A stretch of 64,000 nucleotides of DNA from Guyparkeria sp016278265 (GTDB lineage: Bacteria > Pseudomonadota > Gammaproteobacteria > Halothiobacillales > Halothiobacillaceae). The stretch's first letter is position 1; each line of letters starts with the position of its first letter. The stretch lies in NCBI RefSeq assembly GCF_044582145.1, contig NZ_JBDODO010000004.1. One strand, written 5' to 3'. Below, one piece after another: positions 53,449 to 62,236 of this stretch. The position numbers and the translations under genes were made by a program. The notes beneath the pieces were generated by a model. It was not told the origin of the DNA, searched no databases, and worked only from the letters and a program-made list of their open reading frames with translations.

Positions 53449-56349
53449 ATGAAACGAATGCTAATCAACGCAACGCACTCCGAGGAGATCCGCGTTGCGC
53501 TCGTAGACGGGCAACGCCTCTATGACATCGACATAGAGACCCCGTCCCGGGAGCAAAAGAAGGCCAACATCTACAAGGCCATGATCACGCGCATCGAGCC
53601 CAGCCTCGAGGCCGTTTTCGTCAATTACGGCGCCAATCGCCACGGTTTCCTGCCCTTCAAGGAGATCTCGCCCGAGTACTTCGACCCCAAGGCGGTCGAT
53701 GACAAGGGCCGTCCGATCATCAAGGACGCGCTCAAGGAAGGCCAGGAACTGGTCGTCCAGGTCGAGAAGGAAGAACGTGGCAACAAGGGCGCGGCCCTCA
53801 CCACGCTGGTGAGCCTGGCCGGGCGCTACTTGGTGGTCATGCCCAACAACCCCAAGGCCGGCGGCGTCTCGCGCCGCATCGAAGGCGATGACCGCGCCGA
53901 GATCAAGGCCGCGCTGGCACAATTGAACGTGCCGGCGGGCATGGGTTTGATCGTGCGTACCGCCGGTGTCGGTCGTGACGTCGAAGAGCTCCAGTGGGAC
54001 CTCGACTACCTCGTCCAGGTCTGGAGCGCGATCCATGAGGCGGCCGAGGGCCGTCCGGCCCCCTTCCTGATCTACCAGGAAAGCAACCTCATCATCCGGG
54101 CGCTGCGCGACTACATGCGCAACGACATCGGCGAGATCCTGATCGACGAGCCGACCATCTACCAGCAGGCGATGGATTTCGTCCAGATGGTCACGCCCAA
54201 GGTCGCCGAGAAGATCAAGCTCTACGACGATCCCACGCCGCTGTTCTCGCGCTACCAGATCGAGTCCCAGATCGAATCGGCCTACCAACGCAATGTCACG
54301 CTGCCCTCCGGCGGCGAGCTGGTATTCGACGTCGCCGAGGCGATGACCGCGGTCGACATCAACTCCGGGCGCAACACCAAGGGCCAGGACATCGAAGACA
54401 CCGCCTTCAACACCAACCTGGAGGCGGCCGAGGAAATCGCTCGGCAATTGCGCCTGCGGGACCTGGGCGGGCTGATCGTGATCGATTTCATCGACATGGG
54501 CTCGTCAAAGCACCAGCGTGATGTGGAAAACCGCCTGCGCGATTCGCTCAAGTACGATCGGGCCCGCGTGCAGACCAGCCGCATCTCGCGTTTCGGCCTG
54601 CTGGAGATGTCCCGCCAGCGCCTGCGCGCCTCGCTGGAGGAATCCAGTCAGCACATGTGCCCGCGCTGCAATGGCCAGGGCGTGATCCGTTCGGTCGAGT
54701 CGCTGTCGCTGGCGATCCTGCGCCTGCTGGTCGACGAGGCGATGAAGGACAACACCGGGCGCGTGATCGCCCAGGTGCCGATCGATGTGGCCACCTATCT
54801 CCTCAACGAGAAGCGTGACCAGATCAACGAGATCGAACAGTCGAACAACGTCGACCTGCTGCTGATCCCGAACATCAATCTCGAGACCCCGCACTACGAG
54901 ATCGAGCGTGTGCGCGCCGACGACAACGAGGCGCAGGCCCGTGACGTGCAGCAGATGATCGAACCGCTGAACGTGGAGACCCCGGCGCCGGAACCGCGTC
55001 ACCGTCAGGCCGAGAAGGCCGCTGTACAGACCATCCCGCGGGCGGTCCAGCCGGTCGCGGAAAAGCCGGCGAAGGCTGCCGAGCCGGCACCGGCCGCTGC
55101 GGCTGCCCCGTCCTCCCCGGCCGCCGAGAGCGCGCCGCTGCGCCCGATCGCCAATGGGGCCGTTTCCTTGCTGCGTCGCGTCGTGGGTCAGCTCTTTGGT
55201 GCTCGTGCCGACGAGGACGAAGGGGCCGAGCCTGCCTCACGCAAGGGCAAGGGCTCCGGCAAGGGCAGCGAGAAGTCCGGTGACCGCTCCGGTCGCAAGG
55301 CCGACGGTCGTCGCAAGTCTGGCGGTGACAAGGCCGAAAAAGCCAAGTCCGCTCGTGACGAGTCCCAAGAGAAGAGCCAGGACAAGGGGCAGGATAAGGA
55401 CAAGGATGCCGGTCAGGGCAAAGGCAAATCGGGTAACCGACGCCGTCGCGGTCGTGGTCGTCGCGGCGGTAGCGGCGGTAGCGGCGGCAACCCGGCTCAA
55501 CAGGATGCCGGCCAGAAGCCCGAGCAGAAGAACGAGCAGCCGGCCGAGGCCAAGGCCGAGCCGAGCCGTGGCAAGTCGTCGACCGACGGCGAGGGCAAGA
55601 AGGACGGTGGCCAGTCCGGTCGCGGTGGCCAGGGTGGCCAGGGTGGCTCCGGCGGCAAGGGCCGTAGCCGTGGTGATCGTGGGCCGAAGAGCGAGCCGCG
55701 CACCCCGCCGCCGCTCGGCGAGCGCGAGCGTCAGTTGGTCGAGCAGCAACTGGCCGCCCCGATCAGCGAAGGCAAGAGGCTGCCGCTGGACGTCTCGAGG
55801 AAGAAGGGCGTGGCCGAAGAACTGCCCCCCAACGCCGCCGTTCGACTGGAGGCCAGTGATCGGTTGGTCAAGGCGAGTGATGCCAAGACCGCCAAGGCCG
55901 CCACACCCAAGGCCGCTTCCGGCAGCGCAGCTTCAGCAGTGCCCGCCCAGGACGTGACCGACTCCGGCGCATCGAGTCAGGCACAAGGGAACGCCCCTGA
56001 AGTGACCTCTGATGCCGGGCGGTCACAAGGCGAGGCCCCGGTTGAGACACCGAAGGCTACCGGGTCGATGCCGACTCGTGAGGAGCCGGTGGACGTCGAG
56101 GCCAAGCCGGCGACCGATACCGAGCAGTCGGTAACGGCGAGTGCCGCAGACGCCAAAGCCGATGCCGGGCCGGCATCCACTGGGTCATCCGCGATGACCG
56201 AGCCTACGTCGTCAGACTCTGTGGCCGATCAACCGGCGGAAAAGACGCCGGTGACCGAGACCCGGGAGCCCGAGCCCGAAAAGGCGCCTGCCTCCGAGCA
56301 GCAGGCCGGCGGCGAAACGTCGGACGACGAGGAAAAGCGCGAGCGCTGA
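53449..56349 (+). CDS. rne: Ribonuclease E
   Basis: 966 aa from ATG 53449. The catalytic half matches E. coli numbering exactly: magnesium-binding D303 (VDINSGR) and D346 (IVIDFIDM), and the zinc-link Cys 404 and 407 (CPRCNGQG). An S1 domain lies around 35-120. The C-terminal half (about 510-966) is low-complexity, with basic Lys/Gly/Arg stretches (RRRRGRGRRGG) and an acidic Ala/Pro-rich tail. It presumably serves RNA binding and degradosome assembly. It processes rRNA, tRNA and mRNA. A long leader precedes it. Confidence 0.97.
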   Translation: MKRMLINATHSEEIRVALVDGQRLYDIDIETPSREQKKANIYKAMITRIEPSLEAVFVNYGANRHGFLPFKEISPEYFDPKAVDDKGRPIIKDALKEGQELVVQVEKEERGNKGAALTTLVSLAGRYLVVMPNNPKAGGVSRRIEGDDRAEIKAALAQLNVPAGMGLIVRTAGVGRDVEELQWDLDYLVQVWSAIHEAAEGRPAPFLIYQESNLIIRALRDYMRNDIGEILIDEPTIYQQAMDFVQMVTPKVAEKIKLYDDPTPLFSRYQIESQIESAYQRNVTLPSGGELVFDVAEAMTAVDINSGRNTKGQDIEDTAFNTNLEAAEEIARQLRLRDLGGLIVIDFIDMGSSKHQRDVENRLRDSLKYDRARVQTSRISRFGLLEMSRQRLRASLEESSQHMCPRCNGQGVIRSVESLSLAILRLLVDEAMKDNTGRVIAQVPIDVATYLLNEKRDQINEIEQSNNVDLLLIPNINLETPHYEIERVRADDNEAQARDVQQMIEPLNVETPAPEPRHRQAEKAAVQTIPRAVQPVAEKPAKAAEPAPAAAAAPSSPAAESAPLRPIANGAVSLLRRVVGQLFGARADEDEGAEPASRKGKGSGKGSEKSGDRSGRKADGRRKSGGDKAEKAKSARDESQEKSQDKGQDKDKDAGQGKGKSGNRRRRGRGRRGGSGGSGGNPAQQDAGQKPEQKNEQPAEAKAEPSRGKSSTDGEGKKDGGQSGRGGQGGQGGSGGKGRSRGDRGPKSEPRTPPPLGERERQLVEQQLAAPISEGKRLPLDVSRKKGVAEELPPNAAVRLEASDRLVKASDAKTAKAATPKAASGSAASAVPAQDVTDSGASSQAQGNAPEVTSDAGRSQGEAPVETPKATGSMPTREEPVDVEAKPATDTEQSVTASAADAKADAGPASTGSSAMTEPTSSDSVADQPAEKTPVTETREPEPEKAPASEQQAGGETSDDEEKRER

Positions 56350-56376
56350 TCCCCTCGCCATCTTGCCGGAAACAAG

Positions 56377-56409
56377 AACGCCCCGCTTTTATCGAAGCGG
56401 GGCGTTTTC
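56377..56409 (+). terminator. Rho-independent terminator after rne
   Basis: AACGCCCCGCTT / AAGCGGGGCGTT with a 6-nt loop, then TTCTTTT. It lies 28 bp after the rne stop. Confidence 0.93.
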
Positions 56410-56473
56410 TTTTGCGGCTCTCCTATCGGCTTGGCAGGAGGGCGGGCTAAGCAGGGAGTTGGGCTTGTCCGGT

Positions 56474-56965
56474 TTAGCCGAGGTGACGGCGACGGATGTC
56501 CTCAAGCAGGTTGCCGGCCGCGGCCTCGACCATGTCGAGCACCTGCTCGAAGCCATTGCCGCCACCGTAATACGGGTCCGGCACCTCGTCGAGGCCGTAG
56601 TCCGGCGCGTAGCTCATGAACAGGTGCGGCTTGTCACGCAGCGCCTCGTCGGCAAGTGACTGCAGGATCTCGAGGTTGGCGAGGTCCATGGCGAGCACGT
56701 AGTCGTATTCGGCGATGTCCTCGGGACGTACCTGGCGAGCCGTGAGGTGGTCCATGCGGTATTGACGGGCCATCGCGGCCCGCATGGCCCGTTCATCGGG
56801 CGGATTGCCGACGTGATAGGCATGGGTGCCCGCCGAATCGATGCGGATGCGGTCGGCCAGCTCGGCCTGCTCGACCAGTCGCTCGAATACGGCGTGGGCG
56901 GTGGGCGAACGGCAGATGTTGCCCATGCACACGAACAGAACGCTCGGGGCCTTGGTGTCCGTCAT
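56474..56965 (-). CDS. Low-molecular-weight protein tyrosine phosphatase
   Basis: 163 aa from ATG 56965. The phosphate-binding loop FVCMGNICRSPTAH (C-x5-R-S) near residue 13 is intact, as is the general-acid loop VPDPYYGGGNGFEQ. The central DSAGTHAYHVGNPPDERAM matches the family. Such enzymes act on bacterial tyrosine kinases in exopolysaccharide control or on arsenate (the latter lacks this acid loop). No kinase gene is next to it. Confidence 0.94.
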   Translation of the reverse strand: MTDTKAPSVLFVCMGNICRSPTAHAVFERLVEQAELADRIRIDSAGTHAYHVGNPPDERAMRAAMARQYRMDHLTARQVRPEDIAEYDYVLAMDLANLEILQSLADEALRDKPHLFMSYAPDYGLDEVPDPYYGGGNGFEQVLDMVEAAAGNLLEDIRRRHLG

Positions 56966-57154
56966 GTCGTACCTCGTCGGTTGATAAGGGGTGGGGTGGG
57001 CAGGCCAAAGGGGTTGCCCGATCGATTGGCGGTAATGTAACCAAAATCCCGGCGCCTTGCTCGGCACGCACGGCATTTGCCCCGATGCTTCGCTTGCCCG
57101 TCGACGAGGATGCAGGGGCTTGTCGTGATCGGCGCAAATCCCGGTGACAGGGTG

Positions 57155-57182
57155 TTGACAGTCTCCCTCGTGCCGGTACAAT
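57155..57182 (+). promoter_or_regulatory. Sigma-70 promoter of tRNA-Ala
   Basis: TTGACA (57155-57160), a 16-bp spacer, then TACAAT (57177-57182), 21 bp before the tRNA. A stable-RNA-type promoter. Confidence 0.75.
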
Positions 57183-57203
57183 GCGCGCATTCCTCAGGTA
57201 CGA

Positions 57204-57279
57204 GGGGCCATAGCTCAGCTGGGAGAGCGCCTGCGTGGCACGCAGGAGGTCGGCGGTTCGATCCCGCCTGGCTCCACCA
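57204..57279 (+). tRNA. tRNA-Ala (anticodon GGC)
   Basis: 76-nt gene with encoded CCA. Acceptor arms GGGGCCA and TGGCTCC (one wobble), D-arm TAGCTCAGCTGGGAGAGC, anticodon stem CCTGC/GCAGG with loop GTGGCAC (anticodon GGC at 57237-57239), T-arm GGCGGTTCGATCCCGCC. It reads GCC and GCU. Confidence 0.97.
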
Positions 57280-57360
57280 AATATCAGAAAAATCCCGGGT
57301 TCGCGGCAGCGGCCCGGGATTTTTCGTTGTGCCTGATTTTCCGCGTCTGTGTGGAGATTC

Positions 57361-57855
57361 TCAGGGGAAGTTGATCGAGTGGCTGGTCCGCCCGCTGGTG
57401 GGGACCTGCAGGGTGAAATCGCGGTCATGTCCCTGATAGCTGGCCGTGGCCGTGTAGCGCCCAGCCGGCAGGTCGATGTATATCATCGGCCCGTCCGTCG
57501 TGGCCTCGAATCGTGTCTCGCCGTCGGCGGCACGTATGTTCACCTCCACCGATGAGACGAACGCGCCGCGCTCGCCTTTCGAGAACTGCAGGGCCACCGG
57601 ATAGGACGGTCCGTGCTGTTTCAGCCAGGCGCGCTCTCCGGCACCTAGGCCACCGGTGAGGTAGCGGATCCCGTTATGCTCTCGCACGTCCACGGCGCTG
57701 TTCGCCACCTCGTCGGGGCTGGCCGGTTGGCGTTCCTGTTCGGTGATCGGCTCCCACCCGGGCTTCTTCCAGGGCTCGTCATCGACCGCCCAGGCGGTCT
57801 GTGCGATCAGTGGCAGTGCCACGGCGAGACTCAGGGCAAGGGTTCTTCTCGGCAT
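57361..57855 (-). CDS. Exported protein of unknown function
   Basis: 164 aa. A Sec signal peptide (RTLALSLAVALPLIAQTAWA) is followed by a Trp/Pro-rich segment (DDEPWKKPGWEPITEQERQP). The C-terminal 80 residues look like a beta-sandwich of the carboxypeptidase-regulatory or fibronectin kind: VEVNIRAADGETRFEATTDG, then DLPAGRYTATASYQGHDRDF. A periplasmic location is likely. No named family recognised. Convergent with the tRNA-Ala gene and divergent from the CIA30 gene. Confidence 0.75.
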   Translation of the reverse strand: MPRRTLALSLAVALPLIAQTAWAVDDEPWKKPGWEPITEQERQPASPDEVANSAVDVREHNGIRYLTGGLGAGERAWLKQHGPSYPVALQFSKGERGAFVSSVEVNIRAADGETRFEATTDGPMIYIDLPAGRYTATASYQGHDRDFTLQVPTSGRTSHSINFP

Positions 57856-57923
57856 GGTGCACCTCCTCGGTTTTCCGTTCGGATCAGTGTGTGGCGCTTC
57901 CTTCGGTGATCTAGGTTAGTCCA

Positions 57924-58415
57924 ATGACATTCAAGACAAGTTTCCTCGACCCTGCCGAATCGGATCGTTGGTATGCCGTCAACGATGGAGTAATGGGTGG
58001 TGTATCCGCCGGTGCGTTCGATTTCGACGGCGGGGCCGGCGTGTTCAGCGGCGAGCTTTCGCTGGAGCATGGCGGGGGTTTCGCCTCCGTGCGGCGAGCG
58101 GTATCACCGGGAGTGCTGGCGGACAGCCGCGGCATGGTGATGCGGGTGCGTGGTGACGGTCGGCGCTATCAATGTCGGGTAGGCTCGAGGGACATGGCAC
58201 CTGAAATCTCCTACGCGGCCGGTTTCGACACGATTGCCGGCGAATGGCTGGACGTCCGCATGGCGTGGCAGGAGTTCGAGGCAGTGCGCCGGGGGCACGC
58301 CGTGCCCGATGCGCCACGCTTGTCGCCTGCAGGTATCAATCGATTGGGCTTGCTGCTGGCGGATCGTCGAGCCGGGCCGTTTCGTCTCGAGATCGCCTCC
58401 ATCCGGGCGGCGTAA
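57924..58415 (+). CDS. CIA30-family protein
   Basis: 163 aa. Matches the complex I intermediate-associated protein 30 family: RWYAVNDGVMGGVSAGAFDF near the start, GVFSGELSLEHGGGFASVRR, and the C-terminal INRLGLLLADRRAGPFRLEI. In mitochondria CIA30 helps assemble complex I, but bacterial members have no proven role. The fold is a galactose-binding-like beta-sandwich. It stands alone. Confidence 0.85.
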   Translation: MTFKTSFLDPAESDRWYAVNDGVMGGVSAGAFDFDGGAGVFSGELSLEHGGGFASVRRAVSPGVLADSRGMVMRVRGDGRRYQCRVGSRDMAPEISYAAGFDTIAGEWLDVRMAWQEFEAVRRGHAVPDAPRLSPAGINRLGLLLADRRAGPFRLEIASIRAA

Positions 58416-58562
58416 GGCGGGGCGTATCCAGTTCCCGCCTGGCTGTGTCCCGCCTGTGATGTGTGTTTGATTGCCATCTGGGGCGCCCCCTGAGTGCCCG
58501 AAAACGGTTTCGTTTGCAATCGTGACGACGCCTGATGCTCGGCATCGGTGGGGCGAATCGCC

Positions 58563-59267
58563 ATGTCAAACTCATCGGCAATACCGGCCCAGCTCAAGGA
58601 GCGTATGCAGCAACGACGAATTCACCAACGCGTCACCCTGGTCATTCAGGTAATCATGCTGGCCGAACTGGCCTTCGCCCTCTGGGAAGGCCTTTGGCTG
58701 ATCGCGGCCATGACGGTGCTCATCCTGCTGTTGACCGTGGCGCCGGTATTGATGTTCAAGCGCTTCGAGGTATTCATCCCCTCGGAGTTCAAGCTGCTGG
58801 CCACGGGGTTTATCTTTGCCTCGTTGTTTCTCGGCGAGGTGCAGGGCTACTACACCCGTTTCTGGTGGTGGGATCTTGTCCTGCACACGGCTTCGGGCTT
58901 CCTGCTCGGGATCTTCGGTTTCCTGCTGGTCTACATCCTCAACGAGAAGAAGAATCTCCGCTTTCACATGACGCCGGGGTTCGTGGCGTTCTTCGCCTTC
59001 ATGTTCGCCGTCGGGGTGGGCGCACTCTGGGAAATATTCGAATTCACCATGGACCAGTTCACGGGCACCAACATGCAGAAACCGATGCTCGGTGACCCGT
59101 CGGGGCTGACGGATACGATGCTGGATCTGGTGGTCGATACGGTCGGGGCCGCGGTGATCGCCGTGCTGGGTTACGGCTATCTCAGGGTGGCAGCAGGAAA
59201 GTCGTTTCTCGAGCAGTGGATCGCGGCGTTTCTTGACGCCAACCCGCGGCTTTTCAATCGACGCTGA
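58563..59267 (+). CDS. DUF2238/YjdF-like membrane protein
   Basis: 234 aa from ATG 58563; an in-frame GTG at 58548 is possible. About six membrane segments. Family-like motifs occur in DLVLHTASGFLLGIFGFLLV, VGALWEIFEFTMDQFTG and GLTDTMLDLVVDTVGAAVI, where conserved His, Glu and Asp lie in or near the membrane. Similar to YjdF-type proteins of unknown function. Confidence in family is moderate. Confidence 0.75.
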   Translation: MSNSSAIPAQLKERMQQRRIHQRVTLVIQVIMLAELAFALWEGLWLIAAMTVLILLLTVAPVLMFKRFEVFIPSEFKLLATGFIFASLFLGEVQGYYTRFWWWDLVLHTASGFLLGIFGFLLVYILNEKKNLRFHMTPGFVAFFAFMFAVGVGALWEIFEFTMDQFTGTNMQKPMLGDPSGLTDTMLDLVVDTVGAAVIAVLGYGYLRVAAGKSFLEQWIAAFLDANPRLFNRR

Positions 59268-59681
59268 GATGCCGTGGCAACGCTCAGGGCAGGGCGGCTG
59301 CCATCTCCTTGGGGGCAACGGTGCCAAAGGGGTTCCTCATGCGAGGGGGAGGGGCTCGGTTCCTTTGAGGGCGCGACGGTCTAGCCAGTCTGTCTGGCTT
59401 AGATAAAGGCGCCAGTCGCTCAAGTTGGCCGCCCCGAGGGCCGTGGCCGCAAGCACGGATAGTCGTTCCGGTCGCGCATCGGAGTCCTTTTCCCGGAATG
59501 GTGGGTTTCCGCTCGCTTACAAAAGGGATCGCTTGGATCGTCGCGCGGCGGCTTTGATCGATTTCGTGGGGATGGACGTGGCGGCTGTCGATGCCTTCGT
59601 GTTGCTTGTTACCGAGTATCAGTTGGGCAGATCGTCTCTACGCTCGCGGAACCTTGTGCGTTGCCGGCACCTGTCCAGGAC
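59268..59681. other. 414-bp stretch without a recognisable gene
   Basis: Between the YjdF-like gene and cbbR. A small hairpin AGCCAG / CTGGCT is at about 59382-59399. Reading frames here have no ribosome site and no family resemblance. The 3' ends of both flanking genes face it, so a terminator is expected, but no strong stem with a T-run is visible. Confidence 0.5.
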
Positions 59682-60599
59682 TCACTCAACCCCATCGAGC
59701 CGCGCCACCCGTTTGGCTTCCGTCAGCACGAAGTCGGAGAAGGCCCGCGCGGCCGGGCTGAGGCGCTTGCCCTCCCGCTGGACGAGGTACCACTCGCGCA
59801 TCAGCGGGAACCCCTGAACGTCGAGCACGCACAACTCCCCGGAGGCAAGCTCCGACTGGACGATGTGCAGCGAGACCACCCCCAGGCCGAGGCCGGCCTC
59901 CACGGCCTGCTTGATGGCCTCGTTCTTGTTCATCTCCATGGCGACCTTGAGCTCGAGACCGTGCTCGGCGAAGACCTTCTCCACCGCCCCGCGCGTGCCG
60001 GAGCCCGACTCGCGTCCGACCAGCGGCTCCTCGGCAAGACGGGCGAGGGGAATGTTCCGGAGCTTGGCGAACGGATGGCTCGGGGAAGCGATGACCACCA
60101 ATGGATTGTCCATGAACGGCTCGGCGACCAGACCCAGTCCCTCGGGCGGGCGCCCCATCAGCGCGAGATCGATGCTGTTGTTGGTTAGGTGCTGGAGCAG
60201 CATCGCCCGATTGACGACGTTCAGGCTGATGCGCACCTCGGGGTGAACCTGCCGGAACAGGGCCATCAGCCGCGCGGCGAAGTAGCTCGCCGTGCTTGCC
60301 ACCGAAACCTTCAGGGTCCCGCCCCTCAGCCCCCGCAGATCCGCCAGGGTGTGCTCCAGGTTGCCCAGCTCCCGGCCGATGGCATGGCTGGTCGTCAGGG
60401 TTTCCCTGCCCGCCTCGGTGAGGTGGATCTTCTTGCCGACATGCTCGAACAGGGGCAGGCCCAGGGATTCCTCCAGTTGCTTGATCTGCATGGAGACCGC
60501 GGGCTGGGTGAGGTGGACGTCCTTGCTGGCACGGGAAAAGCTGCCGTGACGGGCAACGGCCTCAAGGATCTCAAGTTGGCGCAGGGTTAGTCTGATCAT
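59682..60599 (-). CDS. cbbR: LysR-type regulator of CO2 fixation, CbbR
   Basis: 305 aa. The N-terminal winged HTH is clear: LTLRQLEILEAVARHGSFSR, LTQPAVSMQIKQLEESLGLP, then LFEHVGKKIHLTEAGRETL. The effector domain fits CbbR-type members (SYFAARLMALFRQVHPEV; MGRPPEGLGLVAEPF). Divergent from cbbM with 146 bp between the starts, the usual arrangement. CbbR activates cbb genes and senses metabolites such as NADPH or RuBP in studied species. Confidence 0.93.
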   Translation of the reverse strand: MIRLTLRQLEILEAVARHGSFSRASKDVHLTQPAVSMQIKQLEESLGLPLFEHVGKKIHLTEAGRETLTTSHAIGRELGNLEHTLADLRGLRGGTLKVSVASTASYFAARLMALFRQVHPEVRISLNVVNRAMLLQHLTNNSIDLALMGRPPEGLGLVAEPFMDNPLVVIASPSHPFAKLRNIPLARLAEEPLVGRESGSGTRGAVEKVFAEHGLELKVAMEMNKNEAIKQAVEAGLGLGVVSLHIVQSELASGELCVLDVQGFPLMREWYLVQREGKRLSPAARAFSDFVLTEAKRVARLDGVE

Positions 60600-60611
60600 A
60601 AGAAAAATTGA

Positions 60612-60662
60612 TTATAAGCTGTGGTTTGAGGCGGGATTATAAACTCTGAATTTTGTTTATAA
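60612..60662. promoter_or_regulatory. CbbR-box candidates in the cbbR-cbbM intergenic region
   Basis: TTATAA occurs three times (60612-60617, 60637-60642, 60657-60662), the last two as GATTATAAAC and GTTTATAAAC, in an AT-rich island within GC-rich DNA. LysR sites are T-N11-A type and CbbR sites often read TNA-N7/8-TNA; the second and third repeats form such an arrangement. The position, 84-134 bp before cbbM, suits activation. Confidence 0.55.
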
Positions 60663-60745
60663 ACCCCACCGATTATGGTGTTTTCCGCAACGCACACCCG
60701 GCGGCCGATACACGGCCGCTCCTTGATGCCAATCCGGAGGACACC

Positions 60746-62131
60746 ATGGCTCACGATCAATCCAGCCGTTACGCCGATCTCACGTTGAAGGAAGAGGATC
60801 TGATTGCTGCAGGCAAGCACATCCTCGTCGCCTACCAGATGAAGCCGCAGCCCGGCCACGGCTACCTGGCGACCGCCGCCCACTTCGCGGCCGAGTCGTC
60901 CACCGGCACCAACGTCGAGGTATCCACGACCGACGACTTCACCAAGGGCGTCGACGCACTCGTCTACCATATCGACGAGGCCAACGAGGACATGCGGATC
61001 GCCTATCCGCTGGAGCTGTTCGACCGCAACATGACCGATGGCCGGATGATGCTGGTCTCCTTCCTGACCCTGGCCATCGGCAACAACCAGGGCATGGGCG
61101 ACGTCGAGCACGCCAAGATGGTCGACTTCCACCTGCCCAAGCGTGCCATCGAGCTGTTCGACGGCCCGGCCAAGGACATTTCCGACCTGTGGCGCATCCT
61201 CGACCGTCCGGTGGTCGACGGCGGCTACATCGCCGGCACCATCATCAAGCCCAAGCTCGGCCTGCGTCCGGAGCCGTTCGCCCAGGCCGCCTACGAGTTC
61301 TGGCTCGGCGGTGACTTCATCAAGAACGACGAGCCGCAGGGCAATCAGGTCTTCGCACCGCTCAAGAAGGTGATGCCGCTGGTGGCCGATGCCATGAAGC
61401 GCGCCCAGGATGAGACCGGCGAGGCCAAGCTGTTCTCCGCGAACATCACCGCCGACGACCACTTCGAGATGTGCGCTCGCGCCGACTTCATTCTCGAGAC
61501 CTTCGGCGAGGACGCCGACAAGGTGGCCTTCCTGGTCGACGGTTACGTTGGCGGCCCGGGCATGATCACCACCGCCCGTCGTCAATACCCGAACCAGTAC
61601 CTGCACTACCACCGTGCCGGTCACGGTGCCGTGACCTCGCCGTCCGCCAAGCGCGGCTACACCGCCTTCGTTCTGGCCAAGATGTCCCGCCTGCAGGGTG
61701 CGTCCGGCATCCACGTCGGCACCATGGGCTACGGCAAGATGGAAGGCGGCAAGGACGACCGCGACATCGCCTACATGATCGAGCGCGACTCCGTCGACGG
61801 CCCGGTCTACCACCAGGAGTGGTACGGCATGAAGCCGACCACGCCGATCATTTCCGGCGGCATGAACGCGCTGCGTCTGCCGGGCTTCTTCGAAAACCTC
61901 GGCCACGCCAACGTGATCAACACCGCCGGTGGTGGCGCCTACGGCCACATCGACTCCCCGGCCGCCGGCGCTACCTCCCTGCGCCAGGCCTACGAGTGCT
62001 GGAAGGCCGGTGCCGACCCGATCGAGTTCGCCAAGGAGCACAAGGAATTCGCACGGGCGTTCGAGTCCTTCCCGCACGACGCCGATGCCATCTTCCCGGG
62101 CTGGCGGGAAAAGCTGGGCGTGCACAAGTAA
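60746..62131 (+). CDS. cbbM: Ribulose-1,5-bisphosphate carboxylase, form II
   Basis: 461 aa from ATG 60746, with GGAGGACACC upstream. Form II RuBisCO, no small subunit. Catalytic K168 (GTIIKPKLGL) and carbamylated K193 (GGDFIKNDEP) correspond to R. rubrum K166 and K191. YHRAGHGAVTSPSAKRGYTA and TMGYGKMEGGKDDRD are the other active-site loops, with the loop-6 lysine in the latter. Form II suits high CO2 or low O2. It leads the cbbM-cbbQ-cbbO operon, under divergent cbbR. Confidence 0.98.
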   Translation: MAHDQSSRYADLTLKEEDLIAAGKHILVAYQMKPQPGHGYLATAAHFAAESSTGTNVEVSTTDDFTKGVDALVYHIDEANEDMRIAYPLELFDRNMTDGRMMLVSFLTLAIGNNQGMGDVEHAKMVDFHLPKRAIELFDGPAKDISDLWRILDRPVVDGGYIAGTIIKPKLGLRPEPFAQAAYEFWLGGDFIKNDEPQGNQVFAPLKKVMPLVADAMKRAQDETGEAKLFSANITADDHFEMCARADFILETFGEDADKVAFLVDGYVGGPGMITTARRQYPNQYLHYHRAGHGAVTSPSAKRGYTAFVLAKMSRLQGASGIHVGTMGYGKMEGGKDDRDIAYMIERDSVDGPVYHQEWYGMKPTTPIISGGMNALRLPGFFENLGHANVINTAGGGAYGHIDSPAAGATSLRQAYECWKAGADPIEFAKEHKEFARAFESFPHDADAIFPGWREKLGVHK

Positions 62132-62144
62132 GCACGGTCCGGCG

Positions 62145-62212
62145 TGATCGGGAGCGATCCCGGTCATTGATATTTCCTATCGGCCGCCCGGCGACGGGTG
62201 GCCCTTTCTTTC
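62145..62212 (+). terminator. Tandem hairpins after cbbM (partial terminator or mRNA-stabilising)
   Basis: First stem TGATCGGGA / TCCCGGTCA (62145-62166, one wobble). Second stem GGCCGCCC / GGGTGGCC (62182-62203) followed by CTTTCTTTCC. The second has a terminator-like U/C-rich tail. Such structures would let cbbM mRNA exceed that of cbbQ and cbbO. Confidence 0.65.
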
Positions 62213-62236
62213 CGCCCATTCCCGAGCGTTTCGCTT

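Noticed and set aside
60596..62167. Open frame of 523 codons antisense to cbbM
   Set aside because: cbbM has all catalytic residues; the antisense product has no recognisable motif.
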